Source: Pseudorhodoferax sp047601025
GTDB taxonomy: Bacteria > Pseudomonadota > Gammaproteobacteria > Burkholderiales > Burkholderiaceae_C
Assembly: GCF_047601025.1 (NCBI RefSeq)
Contig: NZ_JASGJZ010000001.1
Location: 5,022,001-5,086,000 of the forward strand
Length of the DNA: 64,000 bases
Reading direction: 5' to 3'
A program made the position numbers and the translations under genes. Under the pieces are notes generated by a model. It saw nothing but the letters and a program-made list of their open reading frames with translations. It was not told where the DNA came from and ran no database searches. Positions 28,123-37,508 of the stretch are shown piece by piece. The number at the start of each line of letters is the position of its first letter. Positions within the stretch are counted from its first letter, which is position 1.

Positions 28123-29169
28123 ATGACGACGCCACCGCATTTCCTCTGGCCGCAGCTGTTGTGGCTGCTGTGGGCCATTCCGCTGCTGATGCTGGCCTAC
28201 CTGTGGCTGCTGCGCCGGCGCCGCCAGCCGGTACTGCGCTACGCCAGCCTGGCCCTGGTGCGCCAGGCCGCGCCGCGCCATCCGGCCTGGCGGCGGCACG
28301 TGCCGCCGGCGCTGCTGCTGGCGGCGCTGGCGGTGCTGCTGCTGGCGGCGGCGCGCCCGCAGGCGGCGCTGCCGCTGCCGACCGAGCAGGCCACCGTGAT
28401 GCTGGCGGTGGACGTCTCGCTCAGCATGCAGGCCGACGACATCCAGCCCAGCCGGCTGGACGCCGCGCGCGAGGCGGCCAAGGCCTTCGTGCGCCGGCTG
28501 CCCGCCGGCGTGCGCGTGGGCGTGGTCGGCTTTTCCGCCAGCGCCGAGGTGGTGCAGCCGCCGACCTACAGCCGCGAGGACCTGCTGGCCGCCATCGACC
28601 GGCTGCAGCTGGAACGCGGCACGGCCGTGGGCAGCGGCATCGCGGTGGCGCTGGCCGAGCTGCTGCCCGGCGCCTCGATCGACGTGGGCGACGCACTGGA
28701 CACGCCGCTGGCGGCCCGGCCCGCGACCGCACGCCCCGCCGCAGCCGCCACGGCGGCGGCGCCGCAGCCGCACACGGACAGCCAGGCGACCATCGTCCTG
28801 CTGACCGACGGCCGCAGCAACTTCGGCGTGCACCCGCTCGATGCCGCCGGCCTGGCGGCGCGGCACGGCGTGCGCATCCACGCGGTGGGCCTGGGCACCC
28901 GGCAGCCGGACGCCGGCGGGGAGGACAACTGGTCCGCCCTGCTGCAGCCGGACGAAGACACGCTGCGCGAGGTGACGGCGCTGACGCACGGCGAATACTT
29001 CCGCGCCGCCAGCGCCGAAAGCCTGGTGCAGGTCTACGAGCAGATGGGCGCGCGCATGCGGGTGCAGGTGCGCGAGACCGAGCTGTCGGCCCCGCTGGCG
29101 CTGGCCGCCCTGCTGCTGCTCGCCGGCGCGGCGCTGCTGTCGCTGCTGTGGTTCCAGCGCGTCGCCTGA
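28123..29169 (+). CDS. VWA-domain membrane protein (BatA-like)
   Basis: A 348-residue protein with two N-terminal membrane helices (residues ~10-28 and 58-78), a von Willebrand A domain and a C-terminal helix (~320-342). The MIDAS metal site is AVDVSLSMQADD (Asp-x-Ser-x-Ser), with the later Thr/Asp in LLTDGRSNFG. BatA-like proteins usually sit with a MoxR ATPase and a DUF58 gene; here it is alone. AGGGAG precedes the ATG by six bases. A low-complexity Ala/Pro insert splits the VWA domain around residue 205. Confidence 0.85.
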   Translation: MTTPPHFLWPQLLWLLWAIPLLMLAYLWLLRRRRQPVLRYASLALVRQAAPRHPAWRRHVPPALLLAALAVLLLAAARPQAALPLPTEQATVMLAVDVSLSMQADDIQPSRLDAAREAAKAFVRRLPAGVRVGVVGFSASAEVVQPPTYSREDLLAAIDRLQLERGTAVGSGIAVALAELLPGASIDVGDALDTPLAARPATARPAAAATAAAPQPHTDSQATIVLLTDGRSNFGVHPLDAAGLAARHGVRIHAVGLGTRQPDAGGEDNWSALLQPDEDTLREVTALTHGEYFRAASAESLVQVYEQMGARMRVQVRETELSAPLALAALLLLAGAALLSLLWFQRVA

Positions 29170-29395
29170 GAAGCCGCGAACGCATCCCCCACGGCCACGC
29201 GAGGCTTTCGACGAGCGTTCACGCGCGTCGCCAACGCCCATGCCCGGGGCCCCGCCCTTCGGGCCGGGGAACGGCTCCCGTGCGAGCGTTGCAGTCCTTG
29301 CCCCGGCACCACACGAGCCAGGACGGCGGCCTGCGCGTACGCCTGCGGCCCGGCACACCCCGCCGTCGGCGCGATCGATGCCCTCACCGCTTCTG
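29167..29395 (+). repeat. Dispersed intergenic repeat, copy A
   Basis: Starts at the stop codon of the VWA gene (TGA-GAAGCCGCGAACGCATCCC) and continues through CCATGCCCGGGGC, GTTGCAGTCCTTGCCC and GGCCCGGCACACC to about the phrase GGCGCGATCGATGCCCTCAC. It shares these blocks, in order, with copies at 44,535-44,690 and 49,478-49,702. CCCCGCCCTTCGGGCCGGGG can fold as a hairpin. It fills most of the gap to the next gene. Confidence 0.75.
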
Positions 29396-29450
29396 GCCAC
29401 CGCCTTCTGCTAGATTGGCCGGCCGTTCCATCCGCCCGTCCAACGCCCCC

Positions 29451-30587
29451 ATGGCCCTGATCCAGTACCTGACCCAGATCCAGTTCGACTTCGGCGCCAT
29501 CGGCCTGCTGGCCGACGAATGCCGGCGCATCGGCATCGCCCGTCCGCTGGTCGTGACCGACGCCGGCGTGCGCGCGGCCGGCATCCTGCAGCGGGCGCTG
29601 GACGCACTCGGCGGCCTGCCGGCGCAGGTGTTCGACGCCACCCCGCCGAACCCGACCGAGGCCGCGGTGCGCGCGGCCGCGGCGCTGTACCGCGAGGGCG
29701 GCTGCGATGGCCTGGTCGCCGTCGGCGGCGGCTCCTCGATCGACTGCGCCAAGGGCGTGGCCATCGCCGCCACGCACGAGGGGCCGCTCGCGCGCTACGC
29801 CACCATCGAGGGCGGCTCGCCGCGCATCACCGGCGCGGTGGCGCCGCTGATCGCCGTGCCCACCACCAGCGGCACCGGCAGCGAGGTGGCGCGCGGCGCC
29901 ATCGTCATCGTGGACGACGGCCGCAAGCTCGGCTTCCACAGCTGGTCGCTGCTGCCCAAGGCCGCGATCTGCGACCCCGAGCTGACGCTCGGCCTGCCGC
30001 CGCGGCTGACCGCCGCCACCGGCATGGACGCGATCGCGCACTGCATGGAGACCTTCATGTCCGCCGCCTTCAACCCGCCGGCCGACGGCATCGCGCTGGA
30101 CGGGCTGGAGCGCGCCTGGGCCCACATCGAGCGCGCCACCGCGGACGGCGGCGACCGCGATGCGCGGCTGCACATGATGAGCGCCTCGATGCAGGGCGCG
30201 ATGGCCTTCCAGAAGGGCCTGGGCTGCGTGCACAGCCTGTCGCACAGCCTGGGCGGCGTGGACCCGCGGCTGCACCACGGCACGCTGAACGCGCTGTTCC
30301 TGCCGGCCGTCGTGGCCTTCAACGCCGGCGCCGACTCGGTGCAACGCGAGCAGCGGCTGCAGCGCATGGCCCGCGCCATGCACCTGGACCAGCCCGGCGA
30401 CATCGGCGAGGCGATCCGCGACATGAACGCGCGGCTGGGCCTGCCCAAGGGCCTGGCCGAGGTCGGCGTGACCCCCGCGCTGTTCGACCGCATCATCGAC
30501 GGTGCCCTGGCCGACCATTGCCACCAGACCAACCCGCGCCTGGCCACGCGCGAGGACTACCGCGCGATGCTCGAAGCGTCGATGTAG
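29451..30587 (+). CDS. Iron-containing alcohol dehydrogenase
   Basis: A group III Fe-dependent alcohol dehydrogenase of 378 residues, oxidising an alcohol or reducing an aldehyde/keto acid with NAD(P)H. The nucleotide site is VGGGSSIDCAKG (~95-106) and TTSGTGSEVARG. Metal ligands are Asp/His in MDAIAHCMETF and the two His blocks VHSLSHSLGG and RLHHGTLNALFLP. It starts at ATG 29451 after a GC-rich spacer. It is a single gene and the substrate is unknown. The spacing to neighbours gives no operon. Confidence 0.9.
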   Translation: MALIQYLTQIQFDFGAIGLLADECRRIGIARPLVVTDAGVRAAGILQRALDALGGLPAQVFDATPPNPTEAAVRAAAALYREGGCDGLVAVGGGSSIDCAKGVAIAATHEGPLARYATIEGGSPRITGAVAPLIAVPTTSGTGSEVARGAIVIVDDGRKLGFHSWSLLPKAAICDPELTLGLPPRLTAATGMDAIAHCMETFMSAAFNPPADGIALDGLERAWAHIERATADGGDRDARLHMMSASMQGAMAFQKGLGCVHSLSHSLGGVDPRLHHGTLNALFLPAVVAFNAGADSVQREQRLQRMARAMHLDQPGDIGEAIRDMNARLGLPKGLAEVGVTPALFDRIIDGALADHCHQTNPRLATREDYRAMLEASM

Positions 30588-30703
30588 GGCGCCGGCCCCG
30601 TCCGGCACGGCCGGAGCCGGTAGCCCGCACAACATTTATTTGCATGCCAGCCTGGGCGACCGTCAGCGCAGAGACCAAGTCGGTCGCACGCGCCGTGCCA
30701 CGG

Positions 30704-31114
30704 CTACTTGTATTTGACGTAGTAGACGTCCACGAGAATCTTCATCGACCCAGCGCCCCCATAGGGGCCTTTGGCGCTTCGTGCATGCGTCTTCACGCGG
30801 ATAGTCGTTGGCTGTTTGATGCCGGTATCGGGAATGATTTCCACATCGTCGCCGTACTCGATCTGGTAACTGTGCTCCGACCCGTATGCGGAAACGACTT
30901 GAACTGTGGTCTTGTCCTTGTTGATGACGTAGCTCTCCGGGACTTTCCAAACCGTCCAATCCGAATCCTTGGACCGTCTGCGTCCATCCGGCCTCGTCGT
31001 GCCAGTCTTCACTTCAGAGGCAATCTGGTTCTTCAGTTCCTCGGCCGAGGCGGCCACCGAGAACAAAGCCGCACCTGCGAGCAAGGAGCCGGCCAGTACC
31101 GTTCTTCTTAGCAT
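30704..31114 (-). CDS. Hypothetical exported protein
   Basis: A 136-residue protein I do not recognise. The N-terminus LRRTVLAGSLLAGAALFSVA ending ASA-EELKNQ is a Sec signal cleaved near residue 24; the mature part is small, hydrophilic and beta-rich by eye (WTVWKVPESYVINKDKTT, DVEIIPDTGIKQPTTIRV). The GGAGGAAGAA ribosome site before the ATG at 31114 is excellent, which decides the start against a longer frame. GC content is lower than in neighbours, suggesting a recently acquired gene. It diverges from an XRE regulator gene across an AT-rich 232-base region. Confidence 0.75.
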   Translation of the reverse strand: MLRRTVLAGSLLAGAALFSVAASAEELKNQIASEVKTGTTRPDGRRRSKDSDWTVWKVPESYVINKDKTTVQVVSAYGSEHSYQIEYGDDVEIIPDTGIKQPTTIRVKTHARSAKGPYGGAGSMKILVDVYYVKYK

Positions 31115-31270
31115 TTCTTCCTCCTGCCACTGATGGGAGAAACCTCGGGCACGCCGACAGTGGTCATCCACGGCCCAAGAGATGCGCCTTGACTCCTCTT
31201 GCAGCCACCTGAGTTGCCTTTGGCCGCGCACACCATCAAAGCCGCGCATTCGATTGGCAGATTCACACCA

Positions 31271-31335
31271 TAGTCAACATTATTTGTAGTTAGTCAACTT
31301 TTTACATCATTCTGCAGAAGCCGTTGAATGTCAAC
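31271..31335. promoter_or_regulatory. AT-rich divergent promoter with TAGTCAAC repeats
   Basis: TAGTCAAC occurs at 31271-31278 and 31291-31298, and TGTCAAC at 31329-31335. Read leftwards the second copy gives TTGACT, a good -35 for the exported protein gene, with TATGGT 19 bases on as a weak -10. The repeats may be binding sites for the adjacent XRE regulator; this is inference. Confidence 0.4.
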
Positions 31336-31346
31336 ACTTCCGGCCG

Positions 31347-31715
31347 ATGTCTGCCACCTCCTCGAACCGCTTGTTCAAAGACGCCGAGAATGATTTGCGC
31401 GTGCGCCTCGGCGCAGCGTTGCGCAAGGCCCGTCTGGCGCGGCAGCTGACGCAGGGGCAGCTTGCCGAAGAACTCGACACCGATCCGGAGACGATCAGCC
31501 GCTTCGAGCGAGGCGCAGCCCTGCCTTCGCTGATTCGCCTGCTAGCGCTCGCGGAAGCTCTCGACGTGACCATCGTCTCTCTGTTAGGCACCGCCAGTCC
31601 GCGCATCGAAGACGAATGGGAAGAGCTGCGCCACGACCTCGCGGCCTTGTCGCTGCGCGACCGCCAATTGGCCATCGCCGTGCTGCGGGCGATCGTCGAG
31701 CACCGGGCGACCTAG
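31347..31715 (+). CDS. XRE-family transcriptional regulator
   Basis: A 122-residue DNA-binding protein with a helix-turn-helix at about residues 18-73: LGAALRKARLARQLTQGQL followed by TDPETISRFERGAALPSL. The C-terminal 45 residues (EEWEELRHDLAALSLRDRQLA-like, here DEWEELRHDLAALSLRDRQ) are a short helical tail resembling the linker of chromosomal XRE repressors rather than a known ligand domain. It is divergent from the exported hypothetical protein gene and may control it. Confidence 0.85.
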   Translation: MSATSSNRLFKDAENDLRVRLGAALRKARLARQLTQGQLAEELDTDPETISRFERGAALPSLIRLLALAEALDVTIVSLLGTASPRIEDEWEELRHDLAALSLRDRQLAIAVLRAIVEHRAT

Positions 31716-31914
31716 TCCGCTACGTCCAATCTGGTCTTGCCGGGCTCATCGGCGCTGGCTTGGGGCGAATGAACAGTTCTGGCCGGGCCGGCGCGCCATC
31801 CGTCCACAGGCCGGCACGGTTCCTGTATCGTGGCTGCCGCCTTCCGGCCGCCGGCCGGTGCGACGCACCAGCACGGCGCCGGGGGCGATTCCCCCAATCC
31901 CTGGAGTCTTGCCC

Positions 31915-32982
<1,068 letters not shown>

Positions 32983-33065
32983 TCCCCGATCCGGGTCGGC
33001 ACGGGCGGCAGTTGACGCCCGGCCCACCGGTTCCAGGATGGAACCACATCCATTCTGGAGCCGGA

Positions 33066-33542
33066 ATGCCCGACCTTTGCGTCAAGGACGTGCCCGAAGG
33101 TGACCGCGCCGCCGCCGGCCCCCTACGTCGCCGAACCGCCGCCGGCGCACTACCTGGTGCAGCCGCCCCTGGTGGTCGACTGCAGCATGCTGACGGGCCT
33201 GCTGTTCCAGGAGGCATGGGAGGGCAGGCCGGCGACACCCTGGAGGGCAGGACACTGCACGCGCCCCACCTGCTGGCCGCGGAAATCACCAGCGTGGCCC
33301 TCGAGAAGCACGGGCGGGGCATGCCCGGGATCGCCCGCGACGGCCTGGCCGCGTTCGCGGAACTGGGCATCGCGCCGTACGACGTGCAGCCCGGGCCCGT
33401 GCTGGAACTGGCGCTGCGCTACCGGCTCAGCGCCCATGACGCCGCCTACCTCTGGCTGGCCGCGGAGATCAAGGCGCCGCTGGCCACCTTCGACGCCGCC
33501 CTCGGCGCCGCGGCGCAGGCGCACCTGGCCAGCCTGGACTGA
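33066..33542 (+). pseudogene. VapC-like PIN toxin with frameshift, fused to an antitoxin remnant
   Basis: The C-terminal part (LHAPHLLAAEITSVALEKHG, SAHDAAYLWLAAEIKAPLAT then FDAALG) is a PIN-domain ribonuclease toxin. Its N-terminus with the first catalytic Asp (LVVDCSMLTGLLFQEAWE) lies in another frame from GTG 33100. One missing G in the run at 33222-33224 separates them; restoring it gives a continuous 148-residue PIN protein. The preceding ATG 33066 starts PDLCVKDVPE, which looks like the first residues of a FitA/VapB-type antitoxin deleted after about ten codons. Toxin and antitoxin therefore both seem lost, unless the G-run is a sequencing error. Confidence 0.7.
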
Positions 33543-34367
33543 TCAGGGCGCCAGCGCCGCGAGCGCCTGGGCCGTCGCCGCATCGGCCGGGAAGAACGAC
33601 TCCACCGCCAGCTCCTGCAAGGTCACGTCCACCGGCGTGCCGAAGATGGTCGTCGTGCTGATGAAGCTCAGCACGCCCGCATCGGTGCGCAGCTGGAACG
33701 GCACGACCACGCTCGCCAGCTCGCCGCCGCCCATCGTGGCCGCCTGGCCGGCGTCGCCCACCGGATAGGCCATCAGCTCGTCGTGCAAGGCCTGCAGCAC
33801 CGCGTCGCCCGTGGCCGCGACCTGCTGCTGCAGCCGCTCCAGCAGGTGCCCGCGCCACTGCGCGAGGTTGGCGATGCGGCTCGCCAGGCCCCGCGGGTGC
33901 AGCGACAGCCGCAGCACGTTGACGGGCGGCTGCAGCAGCTCGGGCGCGGCGCCGGCCAGCAGCAGCGGCACGATGGCGTTGGCCGCCACCAGGTGCCAGT
34001 GCCGGTCCACCGCCAGCGCGGGATAGGGCGCGTGGCCCTGGAGCACGAGGTCCACCGCCCGCCGCGCGGCCGCCAGCGCCGGATCGTCCAGCGCGCGCTG
34101 CCGGTACATCGGCGCGAAACCGGCCGCCACCAGCAGCGCATTGCGCTCGCGCAGCGGCACCGCCAGCCGCTCGGCCAGGCGCAGCACCATCTCGCGGCTG
34201 GGCGCGGCACGGCCGGTCTCCACGCAGCTCAGGTGCCGCGCGGAGATCTCGGCCTCGTTCGCGAGGTCCAGCTGGCTCATGCGCCGGCGCTGGCGCCAGT
34301 GGCGCAGGTGCAGTCCGAAGGGATCGCGGGCGCCGGGCTGGCGCGGAGCATGGGACGGGCTGGGCAT
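33543..34367 (-). CDS. XRE regulator with MmyB-like ligand-binding domain
   Basis: A 274-residue regulator. Residues ~18-75 form a helix-turn-helix (LRHWRQRRRMSQLDLANEAE, then ISARHLSCVETGRAAPSREM) and residues ~95-270 an MmyB-type PAS-like domain (ERNALLVAAGFAPMYRQR, AVDRHWHLVAANA, ESFFPADAATA). MmyB-family regulators commonly control an adjacent divergent gene in response to small lipophilic ligands. Here the divergent gene encodes a small membrane protein, with a perfect palindrome between them. Confidence 0.88.
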   Translation of the reverse strand: MPSPSHAPRQPGARDPFGLHLRHWRQRRRMSQLDLANEAEISARHLSCVETGRAAPSREMVLRLAERLAVPLRERNALLVAAGFAPMYRQRALDDPALAAARRAVDLVLQGHAPYPALAVDRHWHLVAANAIVPLLLAGAAPELLQPPVNVLRLSLHPRGLASRIANLAQWRGHLLERLQQQVAATGDAVLQALHDELMAYPVGDAGQAATMGGGELASVVVPFQLRTDAGVLSFISTTTIFGTPVDVTLQELAVESFFPADAATAQALAALAP

Positions 34368-34400
34368 GGCGCCGATTCTGGCGCGGCACCCGCCGCGCGC

Positions 34401-34421
34401 CCATGACCTGCGAGGTCATGG
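34401..34421. promoter_or_regulatory. Perfect palindrome, probable operator of the MmyB-like regulator
   Basis: CCATGACCT-GCG-AGGTCATGG has 9-base arms around a 3-base centre. It lies 34 bases before the regulator start and 80 bases before the divergent membrane-protein start, the expected place for an autoregulated divergent operator. Confidence 0.65.
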
Positions 34422-34500
34422 CTTTGCGGCGCCGGCGCGCAAACCATGCGCTCCAACGCCACGGGATGGTCCCGGGGCGTGCAATCCAAGGAGTTCCGCC

Positions 34501-34932
34501 ATGATGTCCTCGCTCTTCGCCTCGCCCCGCTTCCTGTCCCGCGTGATGGGGGTCGACGCCGCCTCCTGCGCCGCCACGGGCGCATTGCAGCTCGGCTTCA
34601 CCGACGCGCTGGCCCGGCTGACCGGCCTGCCCGGCGGCCTGCTGCTGGCCACCGGCCTGTTCCTGCTGGCCTACGCCGCGGCCGCCGCCGCCATGGCCCG
34701 CCGCGCCACGCCGCCCCGCACGCTGATCGGCCTGGTAGCCATCGGCAACTTCGGCTGGGCCGCGGCCTGCGTCGCGCTGCTGGCCAGCGGCCTGTTCGCC
34801 GTCACGGCGCTGGGCACGGCCTGGGTGGCCGCCCAGGCCGTGACCGTGGTACTGCTGGCCGAGGCGCAGTGGATGGGCCTGCGCGCGACGCGCCCGCCGC
34901 GCGCCGGCCTGGCGCCCGCGGCGCAGCACTGA
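34501..34932 (+). CDS. Small hypothetical membrane protein
   Basis: A 143-residue protein with about four membrane helices (near residues 18-38, 46-65, 75-95 and 100-122) and short loops, ending in a basic tail. I do not recognise the family. AAGGAG six bases before the ATG at 34501 supports the start. It is divergent from the MmyB-like regulator and shares the palindromic region, so it is probably the regulator's target, often a gene of unknown or oxidoreductase type in such pairs. Confidence 0.75.
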   Translation: MMSSLFASPRFLSRVMGVDAASCAATGALQLGFTDALARLTGLPGGLLLATGLFLLAYAAAAAAMARRATPPRTLIGLVAIGNFGWAAACVALLASGLFAVTALGTAWVAAQAVTVVLLAEAQWMGLRATRPPRAGLAPAAQH

Positions 34933-34981
34933 AGCGATGGCCCCGGGCAGGGGCGCGCCCCAACATGGACAATTGCGCGCC

Positions 34982-36577
34982 ATGAGCGCCACGCCCCTGC
35001 CCCACAACCCTTCGATCTGGGCCACGCTGCGCTACCGGCAGTTCCGCGCGCTGTGGAGCAGCGGCGGCATCTACTTCGTCGGCAACGCCATGCAGACCAT
35101 GGCGGCGGCCTGGATGATGGTGGAGCTGACCGGCTCGTCCTTCCTCGCCGCGCTGGTGCAGACGGCGGTGTTCCTGCCGATGTTCCTGCTCTCGCTGCCG
35201 GCGGGCGTGCTGGCCGACATCGCGGACCGGCGGCGGCTGATCCTGGCCTCGCTGGCGGTGCAGGCGGTCGCCGGCACGCTGATGGCGGTGCTGCTGCTGG
35301 CCGGCATCGGCGGCCCGGGCATGCTGCTGTTCATGATCTTCGTGGCCGGCTGCTGCACGGCGCTGCTGTCGCCGGCCTGGAACTCCACGGTCGGCGACTC
35401 GGTCACGCGCGAGGAACTGCCGCAGGCCATCACCTGCGTGTCCATCGCCTACAACGCGGCGCGCGCCGTCGGCCCGGCCCTGGCGGGCCTGGTGTTCACG
35501 GCCCTGGGCGGGGCCTGGAACTTCGTGCTGGCCGTGGTCAGCGTGGTGGTGATGGCGCTGGCGATCCGGCGCTATCCGCCGGCGCCGCATCCGCGCTCGC
35601 GGCTGCCGGCCGAGCGGCTGTGGGGCGGCATGGTGGCGGCACTGCGCTTCGCCTGGCATTCGCAGACGGTGCTGGCGCAGCTGGTGCGCACCGTGGCCTA
35701 CAGCGGCGCCGGCTCCGCCCTGTGGGCGCTGCTGCCGGTGATCGGCCAGCAGAAGCTGGGCCTGGGCGCGGCCGGCTACGGCCTGCTGATGGGCTGCCTG
35801 GGCGCCGGCGCGGTGCTGGTCGGCCTGGTGATCGGCCGGCTGCGCCAGCGCGCCGGGCTGGAGCGGCTGGTGGCGGTGGGCTGCGTGGTCTATGCGCTGG
35901 TCAGCCTGGTCGCCGCGTTCGCGCCCTGGCCGCTGGTGGTGTACCTGGCGCTGGTGGCCGGCGGCGGGGCCTGGATGGCGGTGATGTCCACCTTCAACAC
36001 GGCCACGCAGACCAGCGTGCCGCCGTGGGTGCGCGCCCGCGCGCTGGCCATGCACACGCTGTGCGCGCTCGGCTCGTTCGCGCTGGGCTCGGCGTTCTGG
36101 GGGGCGATGGGCGACCTGGCCGGGCTGACGTCCACGCTGGTCGTCTCGGCCGTGTGCATGGCCGGCGGGCTGCTGCTGGGCCGGCCCTTCCCGCTGCGCA
36201 TGGGCGACGCGCAGGAGGTCACGCAGACCACGCCCTGGGACGAGCTGTACGTGTCCCAGGAGCCGGCGCCCGAGGCCGGCCCCGTCGCCATCGAGATCGG
36301 CTACCGCATCCGGCCGGAGGACACCGCCGCCTTCCTCGACGCCGCCAGCCTGCTGCGCGCGCACCGGCGGCGCGACGGCGCGACCTTCTGGCGCGTCTAC
36401 CGCGACCTGGCCGACCCCTCGCGCTTCGTCGAGCGCTTCATCGTCTCCTCCTGGGCCGACTACCTGCACCAGCGGGCGCGGCACACGCTGGCCGACCACG
36501 AGCTGGAGGCGCGCGTGCGCGCCTTCGTGCTGCCGGGCGAAGCGGTGGAGATGAAGCACTACCTCGCGGAAGGCTGA
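34982..36577 (+). CDS. MFS transporter (EntS/MFS_3-type) with C-terminal extra domain
   Basis: A 531-residue major-facilitator exporter. Residues ~15-415 carry twelve helices, with the loop 2-3 motif DIADRRRLIL and the MFS_3 start WATLRYRQFRALWSSGGIY. The last ~105 residues (VAIEIGYRIRPEDTAAFLDA to MKHYLAEG) form a soluble ferredoxin-like domain similar to antibiotic-biosynthesis monooxygenase folds, as seen in a subset of this family. The ATG at 34982 is preferred over an upstream frame extension lacking a ribosome site. It is followed after seven bases by an ornithine cyclodeaminase gene. The substrate is unknown. Confidence 0.9.
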   Translation: MSATPLPHNPSIWATLRYRQFRALWSSGGIYFVGNAMQTMAAAWMMVELTGSSFLAALVQTAVFLPMFLLSLPAGVLADIADRRRLILASLAVQAVAGTLMAVLLLAGIGGPGMLLFMIFVAGCCTALLSPAWNSTVGDSVTREELPQAITCVSIAYNAARAVGPALAGLVFTALGGAWNFVLAVVSVVVMALAIRRYPPAPHPRSRLPAERLWGGMVAALRFAWHSQTVLAQLVRTVAYSGAGSALWALLPVIGQQKLGLGAAGYGLLMGCLGAGAVLVGLVIGRLRQRAGLERLVAVGCVVYALVSLVAAFAPWPLVVYLALVAGGGAWMAVMSTFNTATQTSVPPWVRARALAMHTLCALGSFALGSAFWGAMGDLAGLTSTLVVSAVCMAGGLLLGRPFPLRMGDAQEVTQTTPWDELYVSQEPAPEAGPVAIEIGYRIRPEDTAAFLDAASLLRAHRRRDGATFWRVYRDLADPSRFVERFIVSSWADYLHQRARHTLADHELEARVRAFVLPGEAVEMKHYLAEG

Positions 36578-36584
36578 AGGCACC

Positions 36585-37502
36585 GTGCGCATCCTCGACG
36601 CCGCGGCCGTGCATGCCGCCCTGCCCTTTCCCCGCCTGGTCGAGACGCTGCGCGCCGCCTTCGCCGCGCCGTGCAGCGTGCCGCCGCGCCACACCCACCA
36701 GCTGCCGGCCTTCGCCTCGCTGATCATGCCGGCCTGGACCGAACGGCACTACGGCGTGAAGCTCATCAACATCGCGCCCGGCAACGCCGCCCGCGGGCTG
36801 CCGGGCCTGCATGCGAGCTACCTGCTGCACGACGCGGCCACCGGCGTGCCGCTGGCGCTGATCGACGGCGACGCGATCACCGCCCGCCGCACCGCCGCGG
36901 CCTCGGCGCTGGCGGCGTCCTGGCTCGCGCGCCCGCAGGCCGGCCACCTGCTGGTGGTCGGCGCCGGCCGGCTGGCGCGGCTGCTGCCGGCGGCGATGGC
37001 GGCGGTGCGGCCGATCCGGCAGGTGACAGTCTGGGCGCGCCGCGCCGACCAGGCCGCGGCGCTGGCCGCGCAGCTCGCGCGCGAGGGCTTCGCCGCGGCC
37101 GCCGCGGACGACCTGCCCCGCGCCTGCGCGCAGGCCGACATCGTCAGCTGCGCCACGCTGGCGACGGCGCCGGTGGTCGAGGGCGCCTGGCTGGCGCCGG
37201 GCAGCCACCTGGACCTGATCGGCAGCTTCGCGCCCGGGATGCGCGAGGCCGACGACGCCTGCTTCGCCGGCGCGGCGCTGTACGTGGACACCGAGGAAGC
37301 CCTGCAGAAGAGCGGCGACCTGCTGGGCCCGCTGGCGCGCGGCGTGCTGCGCCCCGGCGACCTGCGCGGCACGCTGGCCGACCTCGTCGCCGGCCGGGCC
37401 GCGGGCCGCCGCGACATGGCCGAGCGCACGGTGTTCAAGGCCGTCGGCACCGCGCTGGAAGACCTGGCCGCCGCCGTCGCGGTGTTCGAAGCCGGTGCCT
37501 GA
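36585..37502 (+). CDS. Ornithine cyclodeaminase/mu-crystallin family protein
   Basis: A 305-residue NAD(P)-dependent enzyme from a GTG start, seven bases after the exporter. Family features: GVKLINIAPGNAARGLPGLH with the substrate-binding Lys, DGDAITARRTAAASALAA, and the nucleotide-binding LLVVGAGRLARLLPAAMAAV (about residues 122-141). Such proteins reduce cyclic imino acids or deaminate ornithine. Coupling to an MFS gene suggests amino-acid derivative metabolism, but the substrate is not evident. Confidence 0.88.
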   Translation: MRILDAAAVHAALPFPRLVETLRAAFAAPCSVPPRHTHQLPAFASLIMPAWTERHYGVKLINIAPGNAARGLPGLHASYLLHDAATGVPLALIDGDAITARRTAAASALAASWLARPQAGHLLVVGAGRLARLLPAAMAAVRPIRQVTVWARRADQAAALAAQLAREGFAAAAADDLPRACAQADIVSCATLATAPVVEGAWLAPGSHLDLIGSFAPGMREADDACFAGAALYVDTEEALQKSGDLLGPLARGVLRPGDLRGTLADLVAGRAAGRRDMAERTVFKAVGTALEDLAAAVAVFEAGA

Positions 37503-37508
37503 GGCGGC

